35,896 nt of DNA from positions 1-35,896 of the forward strand of contig JAQBPR010000255.1 of NCBI GenBank assembly GCA_028287395.1. The letters run 5' to 3'. The first letter of the stretch is position 1. The number at the start of each line of letters is the position of its first letter. Both the position numbers and the translations under genes were made by a program. Shown one piece after another: positions 1 through 7,517 of the stretch. The DNA comes from Bacilli bacterium. GTDB lineage: Bacteria; Bacillota; Bacilli; Paenibacillales; NBRC-103111. Under the pieces are notes generated by a model, which was given only the letters and a program-made list of their open reading frames with translations, did no database searches and had not been told where the DNA came from.

Positions 1-1186
1 CAATTCTTGCGGCTTCTGCTGCAAGCTGTTTTAAAGCTTCAGCAAGCTTTTGTTTGTTCGCATCATCTTGCTTCTTCTTTTCTGCATCATTTGCTTTTTT
101 CAAATCATCGAGCTTCTTTAATTCCGAATCCTTTGCCTTTTGTAAAGCATCGTCTACCCCGGCTGTTTTATCCAATGGCACAACTTTTGTTAAATCAATT
201 TTCTTGCTTGGATCATTAATTTGTTTATTTACATCATCGATTACTTTATTAATTTGATCCTTATCTACTTTATTGGAATCAATCGCTGATTTAACAACGT
301 TCCCAATTAGGTTATCCAAGTTTTTCGATACTTTATCCAATGCGCTTAGATCAGATGTTGTTAAAGAAGAGTTTGCATCCCCTCTTGAAATGTCTGTATT
401 CTCTTTTTTGTCAATTTTATCCTTTTGAGATGCGATAAATTCCGCATTTTCTTGGTCTATGTTTTGTTTATCCTTTACAATGGCTTCGATAATTTTCGCT
501 GAAGATGTAGATACCAGTTTATCCGGATCGATAATCGCTACTTTGCTTTCCAAATCATTTACTTCTGTACGTGAATCCAAACTAAGCTGTTGGGAAGGTG
601 CTATCAGAACAGTGTTATTACTACTAGTATTGTTTGTATTACCGTTACTATTTATATCTTTCTTTGTATTCGTATCCGCAGAAACAGTACCTGCAGCAAC
701 GGCCACGTAAGTTTCACCTGTTTCAGGATTAACATTGATCAGAACTTTCGTTCCGCGAACAGCCATGACAGCCGTAGGTGTTTCCACTTCATAATCGTCG
801 CCACCGCCAAGCTTTTTAACGCTGGACCATAATGAGCCAGCCCACATTTTAATTTTTGATTTTTTGCCCTTGCCTTTATCAGATAAAGTTGATAAAGAAA
901 CTACCGCGTTTGAACCAAACGTCAATTCATCATCATGATCCTTAATCTTCAATGTGATAGAAGAATCATCACCCGTAGTTATGTAATCTCCTTCACTTAA
1001 TCCCATATCAACATAAGCATCGTATTCTTGCGACCCCCCTGAGCTTTTAACTGAGGCCGATCCCGTTAAATCAGTAATAACCGCAACACGATTGGACTTC
1101 CCTTGAACGGGCTTGGCGATTGCCGTCGAAATTAAACCAAAAGCCAACGCAGCACATACAATAATCGACAAATTTCGTTTTAACAT
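1..1186 (-). CDS. Secreted FecR-domain protein, C-terminus cut by window edge
   Basis: The minus strand is open from an ATG at 1186 to the window edge (395 codons, no stop), after a strong AAAGGAGG site. The product begins with a signal peptide (MLKRNLSIIVCAALAFGLIS, then a short stretch to about residue 25). Residues about 35-165 look like a FecR domain (PF04773): a SVKSSGG start, GDYITTGDDSSITLKI, and VETPTAVMAVRGTKV, the typical FecR core. From about residue 215 the protein becomes charged and repetitive (Lys, Asp, Asn, Gln, Ala), probably alpha-helical or coiled-coil, and runs off the edge. It is divergent from the CHASE2 cyclase at 1491. FecR domains outside iron uptake are often cell-surface proteins encoded beside CHASE2 proteins, so I infer a partner role with the cyclase. 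The ligand is unknown. Confidence 0.85.
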   Translation of the reverse strand, partial: MLKRNLSIIVCAALAFGLISTAIAKPVQGKSNRVAVITDLTGSASVKSSGGSQEYDAYVDMGLSEGDYITTGDDSSITLKIKDHDDELTFGSNAVVSLSTLSDKGKGKKSKIKMWAGSLWSSVKKLGGGDDYEVETPTAVMAVRGTKVLINVNPETGETYVAVAAGTVSADTNTKKDINSNGNTNNTSSNNTVLIAPSQQLSLDSRTEVNDLESKVAIIDPDKLVSTSSAKIIEAIVKDKQNIDQENAEFIASQKDKIDKKENTDISRGDANSSLTTSDLSALDKVSKNLDNLIGNVVKSAIDSNKVDKDQINKVIDDVNKQINDPSKKIDLTKVVPLDKTAGVDDALQKAKDSELKKLDDLKKANDAEKKKQDDANKQKLAEALKQLAAEAARI

Positions 1187-1299
1187 CACAATAAATTTCC
1201 TCCTTTATAAATCTATGAATAATATGCGAAATTTTCCCTATTCTTTCATGTTAATTTATGTACTCCATAAATTTCAATAGTGCTTTCGACTCTATTGTA

Positions 1300-1307
1300 A
1301 TTATAAT
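1300..1307. promoter_or_regulatory. Overlapping divergent -10 elements between fecR-like gene and cyclase
   Basis: The 304-bp gap 1187-1490 contains ATTATAAT, which reads TATAAT on both strands (1302-1307 plus; 1305-1300 minus). No good -35 hexamer stands at 17 bp on either side. I see no other gene, repeat or terminator in the gap; it is very A+T-rich. Transcription in both directions from this point would give leaders of about 110-180 nt. Confidence 0.35.
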
Positions 1308-1490
1308 GAAGCCCTCGCAATATGTATGATACTTTTATTTTAAAGTGTTAAGGCCCAAAAAACAATATATTATTTGTCGGGAATTGTAAAATTACCAACT
1401 TTTTTATTAATTTATATTGTGAACATATTCCTTTTGTATTATTGTTTTTATATATACATAAATTTAAAGAAAAGTGGGAGCCAATTATCT

Positions 1491-3284
1491 ATGAAAAGAA
1501 AATTATGGACAACAGCTATTATCGGTAATATTCCTGTTTTACTGCTTTGTATTTTATTGATTAGTCCTTTACTTGTTTTGAGCAATGCTTTGTATGATCA
1601 GGATATGAAAAGTTCGATGACGAATGATTATAAACATAATATTGTCATCGTCGCGATCGACGACGAATCTTTACATCAAATCGGCACCTTTCCTTGGAAA
1701 CGTACAACCTACATACCTGTTATTGATAAATTAGAAAAAATGGGCGTAAAGTCAATTGGTTTTGACGTTATGTTTAACGAAGCGAGCAACGAGGCAGATG
1801 ACAATGCACTTGCAGCGGAATTTGCGAAGTATAAAAACATCATACTGCCTGCTCAAGCTGAATTTTCCGGTAAATTTAACGAAATCGATAATTCAGCTTC
1901 ATCTATTAAGCATCCTAATGAAGCCGTAAAATCCAAGGATGTACTATTACCGCTTCCCATTTTTGCTAACGTAACACAAGTTGCGCAAGTAAATGCAATT
2001 TTAGACAAAGACAATGTTATTCGTAAAACATTTCTCCAAATTAATACAGGTAAAGGGATCTATGATTCATTAGCTGTTAAATCAGCTGCTAACTTCGGGG
2101 TAGATGTCAATAAATTCTTAAACAAATATCCAAGCAAAGACATGCAAATTAAATTTGATCTCAATTCAAGCGATATTCAACTCATTCCATTTACAAAACT
2201 GATGAATGATACCGGAAAAATCCATTTGAAGAACACCGTAGTTTTAATTGGGTTTACAGCAAACGGTATTTCTGACGATGACGGGAGAACACCTATCGAG
2301 AAAAAGACAAAGCTGGTCTATGTCCATGCCAATATCATTAATCAATTAATTAACGATACTCACCTATCACCCGAGAATAAAGGTCTCACCTATCTCTTAA
2401 TCTTCCTTTTATTTGCACTTGGCATATTCTTTTCTTGGAAATTTAAGCCAACAACCAGCTTTATTATTGTTTTTGCCATTATTATTGTTTTACTTTTCGG
2501 ACAATATGCGATGTTTGCGTATCAAGATGTTTTCATCAATACAGTTAATCCTATTTCCGCTCTACTCCTGAGCTTTTTGGTTAATATCTCCATCAAAACC
2601 TATTTTGAAACGAAACAAAAAAATTATATTACAAAGCAATTCGGACGCTATATTTCACCTGATCTGGTTAAAGAAATTGCCAAAAGCGATAAAGAAATTC
2701 AATTAGGCGGGATTAGCAAAGAGCTTTCTGTACTGTTCCTTGATGTTAGAGGATTTACTCCACTATCGGAAAAATTACAGCCAGAGGAAGTGGTTGGGTT
2801 CCTTAATATGATGTTTAACTTAATTACAGAAAAAGCTTTGGAAAATCAAGGGACGATCGATAAATTTATCGGTGATGCCGCGATGATTTTATACAATGCA
2901 CCGCTAGATGTAGTGCACCACGAATATTACGCTGTTAAATCTGCTTTTGAAATTCAAAAAGGGATGGTCCAGGTTAGAGAAGATGTATTAGCCAAATATG
3001 GCGTAACCATCAGCGTTGGGATTGGAATTAATACGGGACTAGTCGTTGTCGGAAATATCGGTTCTTATTTACGTGTCGATTATACTGCTATAGGAGATAA
3101 CGTAAATACAGCAGCGCGGATTGAATCGAATACACAGCCAAATCAAGTGCTTGTTTCCGAAGCAACCTATGAAAGAACAAACCAATATTTTGAATACAAT
3201 TGTGTTGGGGAAAAAATGATGAAGGGTAAGTCAGTGCCTGTAAAGCTTTATGAAGTCATTGATCACATTAAAGCACCTGAATAA
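1491..3284 (+). CDS. CHASE2-domain membrane adenylate cyclase (class III)
   Basis: 597 residues from ATG 1491, preceded by GTGGGAG. An in-frame TTG at 1374 would add 39 hydrophobic residues but has no ribosome site. Order: membrane helix about 8-31, extracytoplasmic CHASE2 sensor about 32-295 (VIVAIDDESLHQIGTFPWKR, SIGFDVMFNE are typical), three membrane helices about 298-368, then a class III nucleotide cyclase domain about 410-590. Metal-binding aspartates are D418 (LDVRGFT) and D462 (FIGDAAM). Base-selecting residues appear to be K458 and T532; transition-state residues N539 and R543 are present. The Lys/Thr pair is the class IIIb adenylate cyclase pattern, so the expected product is cAMP. 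CHASE2 senses an unknown outside signal. It is divergent from the FecR-domain gene, a pairing that suggests joint function. No cAMP receptor is encoded in the window. Confidence 0.9.
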   Translation: MKRKLWTTAIIGNIPVLLLCILLISPLLVLSNALYDQDMKSSMTNDYKHNIVIVAIDDESLHQIGTFPWKRTTYIPVIDKLEKMGVKSIGFDVMFNEASNEADDNALAAEFAKYKNIILPAQAEFSGKFNEIDNSASSIKHPNEAVKSKDVLLPLPIFANVTQVAQVNAILDKDNVIRKTFLQINTGKGIYDSLAVKSAANFGVDVNKFLNKYPSKDMQIKFDLNSSDIQLIPFTKLMNDTGKIHLKNTVVLIGFTANGISDDDGRTPIEKKTKLVYVHANIINQLINDTHLSPENKGLTYLLIFLLFALGIFFSWKFKPTTSFIIVFAIIIVLLFGQYAMFAYQDVFINTVNPISALLLSFLVNISIKTYFETKQKNYITKQFGRYISPDLVKEIAKSDKEIQLGGISKELSVLFLDVRGFTPLSEKLQPEEVVGFLNMMFNLITEKALENQGTIDKFIGDAAMILYNAPLDVVHHEYYAVKSAFEIQKGMVQVREDVLAKYGVTISVGIGINTGLVVVGNIGSYLRVDYTAIGDNVNTAARIESNTQPNQVLVSEATYERTNQYFEYNCVGEKMMKGKSVPVKLYEVIDHIKAPE

Positions 3285-3298
3285 GAGTGAAATGATAA

Positions 3299-3352
3299 AG
3301 GCTGCTCCCAAAGATAGTATAACCTATCTTGAGGAACAGCCTGTATTTGTTT
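3299..3352 (+). terminator. Terminator between cyclase and ferredoxin
   Basis: Arms 3299-3316 and 3325-3342 (AGGCTGCTCCCAAAGATA against TATCTTGAGGAACAGCCT) pair over 18 positions with about three mismatches or wobbles around an 8-nt loop. A T-rich tail (TGTATTTGTTTTG) follows. It ends the cyclase transcript and may also serve the convergent ferredoxin gene. Confidence 0.75.
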
Positions 3353-3367
3353 TGTCTAAATAATAGT

Positions 3368-3625
<258 letters not shown>

Positions 3626-3645
3626 TCATTAATATCATCATGTAA

Positions 3646-3674
3646 ACTATAATACAAATCGATGGAAAGTTCAA
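3646..3674 (-). promoter_or_regulatory. Sigma-A promoter of fer
   Basis: On the minus strand, TTGAAC (3674-3669) and TATAGT (3651-3646) are separated by exactly 17 bp. The start codon of fer lies about 35 bp downstream, after a GAGGAGG ribosome site. Confidence 0.75.
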
Positions 3675-3704
3675 ATATTTATGTCGTAGTTTTGGTGAAA
3701 ATAT

Positions 3705-5030
3705 TCAATCTTCATCGAAATTTCTTATTTTCAAATGATCCATCTGTAAAGATGTCCCACGCGCCTTGTGATTACGTATCAATGCAGACGGATCATTAGT
3801 AATCATGCCGGCAGTTAATAGAGCATTTTCACCATACTTATCGCGAATTTGATCCATCGTGCGAGTCAATTGTTCTTTCTTTGGTTGTTTGGAGAAATTA
3901 AATAAATCAAGCTGCAAAGCAGAATTAGCCTTATCCATAAGATTCTGCAGTGTGATGCCTAGTAAACGTACAGGCTTGCCAATTTCCCAATGTTCAGCAA
4001 ACAATCGACATGCTTGGTGATAAATATCATCCGCATTTTCAGTTGGCGTTGGTAAAGTAAACGAGCGGGTAATGGTTTTCATCTCTGGATTGCGTATCGT
4101 AATCTGCACCGTACCTGCAGTTAACTGCTGCTTACGTAACCTTCTTGAGACTTGATCGGCTAAATTTAAAAATACTCGCTCCACATCGGCCTTTTCGGTT
4201 AAATTTTGCGGCAAGGTTGTCGTATGACCAATGGATTTACTGGCTTCCTGCAATGGGTTAACCAGCGATTCATCTATTCCGTTTGCCGCTTGTTTCAGCC
4301 AAGAACCAACGACACCAAAATGTTTGACTAGAAAGCTCTCTTCTGCAACCGCCAGATCTCCAATGGTTTGAATATTTAGCTTGCTTAGTTTTTCCGCAGT
4401 TCGCTGTCCTAACCCAAATAAATTTACGCAAGGCTTGGTCCATAGTAAATGCGGAACATCCCTGCGGCGCAATATCGATATACCATTGGGCTTTTTCATG
4501 TCTGAAGCGATTTTCGCTAACAGCTTATTTGGCGCTATTCCAATGGAGCAAGGCAAGGCAAGTTCAATCATGATGCGTTTTTGCAGCATCTGGGCAATTT
4601 CTAATGGGGCGCCAAATTGCTTAGAGCCTGTAATGTCCAAATAGCATTCGTCAATCGACATCGCTTCAATAAGAGGCGAATAGCTATAAGCAATTTGCAT
4701 AAAGCGACGCGAAAAAAGCCTGTACTGCTCGAAGTCCGGTTGAATAAGAATAAGCTGAGGACACACCTTTAGGGCTTCACGCACTTGCATCCCTGTCTTT
4801 ACCCCAGAAGCTCTGGCTGTATAAGAAGAGGTGACGATAATCCCTTTTCGCAGTTCCACGCTTCCGGCAACAGCAATTGGCTTTCCGCTGTATTTGTCTG
4901 GTTCCAACGCTTCATGAACCGAACAATAAAAAGCATTCATATCAATATGAAGAATGACTCTCCCATTCTTCGGATAAAACTCATCGCTCGGCTTCATATT
5001 CGGCACGAACCGTTGTGTAAATGCCACCAC
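3705..5030 (-). CDS. dinB: DNA polymerase IV (Y-family translesion polymerase)
   Basis: 441 residues from a GTG at 5030; a shorter form from ATG 4997 (430 residues) is equally possible, since neither has a clear ribosome site. Y-family signatures: HIDMNAFY with metal ligand D30, the finger motif [10 protein letters not shown], and SIDECYLD with D127-E128. The thumb (helix-hairpin-helix region [17 protein letters not shown]) and little-finger domain follow. Near the C-terminus QLDLF matches the sliding-clamp binding motif. The enzyme copies damaged DNA with low fidelity and no proofreading. The gene starts inside the 3' end of queF (overlap 50 or 17 bp), so translation is probably coupled. No LexA box is seen nearby, which is expected if it is driven from the queF promoter. 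Confidence 0.95.
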   Translation of the reverse strand: MVAFTQRFVPNMKPSDEFYPKNGRVILHIDMNAFYCSVHEALEPDKYSGKPIAVAGSVELRKGIIVTSSYTARASGVKTGMQVREALKVCPQLILIQPDFEQYRLFSRRFMQIAYSYSPLIEAMSIDECYLDITGSKQFGAPLEIAQMLQKRIMIELALPCSIGIAPNKLLAKIASDMKKPNGISILRRRDVPHLLWTKPCVNLFGLGQRTAEKLSKLNIQTIGDLAVAEESFLVKHFGVVGSWLKQAANGIDESLVNPLQEASKSIGHTTTLPQNLTEKADVERVFLNLADQVSRRLRKQQLTAGTVQITIRNPEMKTITRSFTLPTPTENADDIYHQACRLFAEHWEIGKPVRLLGITLQNLMDKANSALQLDLFNFSKQPKKEQLTRTMDQIRDKYGENALLTAGMITNDPSALIRNHKARGTSLQMDHLKIRNFDED

Positions 5031-5340
5031 GTACGTTGAATTTACCAGTCACATGAAGTTTACGCGGTTGAATGAGTCTAACAAAATCTTTTAAAATCAT
5101 ATTGGTGACATCTTCATGAAAATGCCCCTCATCACGAAAACTCCATAAATAAAGCTTAAGCGACTTTAATTCTACAATATAAGGCCCGGGAATATATTTG
5201 AAAGTAATGGTTGCAAAATCAGGCTGACCGGTTACTGGACACAAAGCAGAAAACTCCGGGCATTCAATTTCCACTTCGTAATCGCGATCTTCATGCGGAT
5301 TTGGTACAGGCAATAAAGTTCTAGATGGATTCGTCGTCAT
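4981..5340 (-). CDS. queF: NADPH-dependent 7-cyano-7-deazaguanine reductase (preQ0 reductase)
   Basis: 119 residues from ATG 5340, which has GGAGGTG 9 nt upstream; an in-frame upstream start would add 11 residues without a ribosome site. QueF reduces the nitrile of preQ0 to preQ1 in queuosine biosynthesis. [13 protein letters not shown] carries the catalytic Cys and Asp, and [21 protein letters not shown] matches the QueF family motif with substrate-binding Glu and His. It is of the short, single-T-fold type and ends at [16 protein letters not shown], lacking the roughly 30-residue tail of B. subtilis QueF. It overlaps dinB, which follows it. No other queuosine gene is in the window, and I found no preQ1 riboswitch in its short leader. 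Confidence 0.95.
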   Translation of the reverse strand: MTTNPSRTLLPVPNPHEDRDYEVEIECPEFSALCPVTGQPDFATITFKYIPGPYIVELKSLKLYLWSFRDEGHFHEDVTNMILKDFVRLIQPRKLHVTGKFNVRGGIYTTVRAEYEAER

Positions 5341-5377
5341 AAAGTAAAGCACCTCCGTAAAATAGTAAACCACTTAC

Positions 5378-5406
5378 AGCATACAATTCCACTGTATTGC
5401 GGTCAA
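5378..5406 (-). promoter_or_regulatory. Sigma-A promoter of queF-dinB
   Basis: TTGACC (5406-5401) and TATGCT (5383-5378) on the minus strand are 17 bp apart, about 38 bp before the queF ATG. The leader is therefore only about 30 nt, too short for a class I preQ1 riboswitch with expression platform. Confidence 0.7.
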
Positions 5407-5525
5407 GTGATCGATTTGCGAAAAGCGTGTTCTCCATGTGAAATTATGTTATAATATTTAATGATAATTTGATTTTTAGTCGTTTTATCTTATACTGATT
5501 CAAGCCATTTTTAGGGGGACATACA

Positions 5526-7145
5526 ATGACTTCACAAGTGAAAATATTTGACACTACATTAAGAGACGGCACCCAAGGTGAAGGGGTTAGCTTATCCGTT
5601 GAGGATAAAATTAAAATTGCGCAAAAGCTCGATTTATTGGGCGTTCATTATATTGAAGGTGGCAACCCCGGGAGCAATAGCAAGGATATAGAATTTTTTG
5701 AACGCGCGAAACAGATTCAGTTAAAAAACGCTAAATTCGTTGCCTTTGGCAGTACACGCCGCAAGGATACACCTGTTGAAACAGATGCAGGGTTAAAGCG
5801 CATCATCGACTGCGGCATGCCTGTAGCTACTTTGGTTGGTAAAGCATGGGATTTCCATGTGCATACTGCATTACAAACTACATTAGAAGAAAATCTGGCG
5901 ATGATATATGATTCCTTTAAATTTTTAAAATCCAAAGGCCTTGAAACCATTTATGATGCGGAGCATTTTTTTGACGGCTACAAAAATAATCCGGAGTATG
6001 CCATAGCTTGCATCAAAAAAGCAGAAGAAGCCGGAGCTGATTGGATCGTACTTTGTGATACAAATGGCGGTACTTTGCCAGGAGAAATTTATGAAATCGT
6101 ATCTAAGGTTTGTGAAATTATGACAGCACCGATCGGAATTCATACCCACAATGATTGTGAATTGGCAGTAGCCAACAGTTTAACTGCAATCCAGGCAGGG
6201 GCTCGTCAAGTACAGGGTACGATGAATGGCTATGGCGAACGATGCGGCAACGCTAACCTGTGTTCCATTATTCCAAATCTGCAATTAAAGCTTGGCTACG
6301 ATTGTCTAACGGAAGAGCAACTGAAAAGTCTAACTTCTGTAGCGCGCTATGTTAGCGAAATCGCGAATGTCCATATGCCTGTGAACCAGCCATATGTCGG
6401 AATAGCTGCCTTTGCACATAAAGGCGGTATTCACGTCTCTGCGATAATGAAGGATGCTAGAACCTATGAGCATATCGTTCCGGAGTGGGTCGGTAACAAA
6501 CAACGCGTGCTTGTTTCTGAATTGGCAGGGCAAAGTAATCTCCTCTTTAAAGCTCAGGAGTTGAACTTAAATTTAAACATCGAGCAAGCGCAAACCAAAG
6601 AAATCATCGATAAAATCAAAGATATGGAGCACCAAGGCTATCAATTTGAAGGTGCAGATGCTTCTTTGGAATTATTGCTGCGACAAGCATCAGGTGGCTT
6701 AGATGAATTATTTAAGTTAGAGTCGTTTAAAATTAGTGTGGAAAAAACAGCCAGTCAAGCAGTTGTTTCCGAAGCGATTATTAAATTAAACATTCGTGGA
6801 GAAATTGTTTATACCGTAGCCGAAGGCAACGGTCCGGTCAATGCTTTGGATAATGCGCTGCGCAAAGCCCTCATCCCTTTCTATCCAACCATTCAGAATA
6901 TGCATTTATCAGATTATAAGGTTCGGGTTATCGATGAAAAAGACGCCACCGCTGCAAAGGTACGCGTTTTAATCGAATCCAGTGATTCTAGCAATACCTG
7001 GAATACTGTCGGTGTTTCCGAAAATATTTTTGAAGCCAGCTGGCAAGCTTTAATCGATAGCATCCGCTATGCGCTTATAGGAAAAACTCACATTACTCAA
7101 GAACCGGAAGTACAAAAGGAACGATTTGGATTAGTGAACCATTAG
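5526..7145 (+). CDS. cimA: (R)-citramalate synthase
   Basis: 539 residues, start ATG 5526 after AGGGGGAC. Citramalate synthase condenses pyruvate with acetyl-CoA to (R)-citramalate, the first step of the threonine-independent isoleucine route. Residues about 5-270 are an HMG-CoA-lyase-like TIM barrel: IFDTTLRDGTQGEG (catalytic Arg and metal Asp), HTHNDCELAVANS (metal His pair), and GYGERCGNANL. The C-terminal third (about 410-520, KLNIRGEIVYTVAEGNGPVNALDNALR) is a LeuA-type allosteric dimer domain, which in this family binds isoleucine for feedback inhibition. Length and ending match TIGR00977-type CimA rather than isopropylmalate synthase or homocitrate synthase. It appears monocistronic. 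A possible promoter is TTGATT-16 bp-TATACT ending near 5493. No T-box leader is present. The palindrome at 7160-7332 ends its transcript. Confidence 0.93.
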   Translation: MTSQVKIFDTTLRDGTQGEGVSLSVEDKIKIAQKLDLLGVHYIEGGNPGSNSKDIEFFERAKQIQLKNAKFVAFGSTRRKDTPVETDAGLKRIIDCGMPVATLVGKAWDFHVHTALQTTLEENLAMIYDSFKFLKSKGLETIYDAEHFFDGYKNNPEYAIACIKKAEEAGADWIVLCDTNGGTLPGEIYEIVSKVCEIMTAPIGIHTHNDCELAVANSLTAIQAGARQVQGTMNGYGERCGNANLCSIIPNLQLKLGYDCLTEEQLKSLTSVARYVSEIANVHMPVNQPYVGIAAFAHKGGIHVSAIMKDARTYEHIVPEWVGNKQRVLVSELAGQSNLLFKAQELNLNLNIEQAQTKEIIDKIKDMEHQGYQFEGADASLELLLRQASGGLDELFKLESFKISVEKTASQAVVSEAIIKLNIRGEIVYTVAEGNGPVNALDNALRKALIPFYPTIQNMHLSDYKVRVIDEKDATAAKVRVLIESSDSSNTWNTVGVSENIFEASWQALIDSIRYALIGKTHITQEPEVQKERFGLVNH

Positions 7146-7159
7146 TTCAGTTCATATTT

Positions 7160-7332
7160 AAAGGGGGCTGTTGAGAAACCTAACCGTTGCGAATTTGTAT
7201 GTCGTTGCAGCCGCTCTTGAAATTGCATCCTCTTATTAGACGAAGGGAACGATGCAATATTCAAAGGTGGCCCGTAAACTTTCCACTCGACATACAAATC
7301 CTTCACTTTTGGCTTCTCAACAGCCTTTTTTT
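7160..7332 (+). repeat. Nested 160-bp imperfect palindrome with terminal T-run (terminator or MITE-like)
   Basis: Three pairs of arms nest inside each other: GGCTGTTGAGAA (7166-7177) with TTCTCAACAGCC (7314-7325), perfect over 12 bp; GAATTTGTATGTCG (7191-7204) with CGACATACAAATCC (7288-7301), 13 of 14; TTGAAATTGCATC (7217-7229) with GATGCAATATTCAA (7251-7264), with one bulge. The loop is 7230-7250. Seven T residues follow (7326-7332), so on the plus strand it can act as an intrinsic terminator for cimA. It is far longer than any other terminator in the window, and its layout resembles a small non-autonomous inverted-repeat element. No open reading frame lies inside, and no clear target duplication is seen at the flanks. 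Confidence 0.7.
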
Positions 7333-7464
7333 GCCGAAAGACTTCTTCAATTCACCGCGTTAATTTGGTATAATACAGGTGACAAACCAAGGATGTGAAG
7401 CCTATGTTGAGTTCCAATACGAATCAACAAAATGCTTATGAATTTATTTGTATCACCATCATTT

Positions 7465-7499
7465 ATAAAAAAAGTAAGCCCAGAAAAACTAGGCTTACT
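7465..7499 (-). terminator. Terminator of the GH87 gene
   Basis: Perfect 8-bp stem AGTAAGCC (7473-7480) / GGCTTACT (7492-7499) with an 11-nt A-rich loop. On the minus strand it is followed by a T-run (positions 7472-7466). It lies 18 bp past the stop codon of the large secreted enzyme. Confidence 0.85.
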
Positions 7500-7517
7500 C
7501 AACAGCCCTCACTGCGT

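Noticed and set aside
5341-5460. preQ1 riboswitch before queF
   Set aside because: The promoter leaves a leader of only about 30 nt and no preQ1 aptamer sequence is visible.
5430-5525. T-box or leucine/isoleucine attenuator before cimA
   Set aside because: No specifier hairpin, no T-box core and no terminator between the promoter candidates and the ATG.
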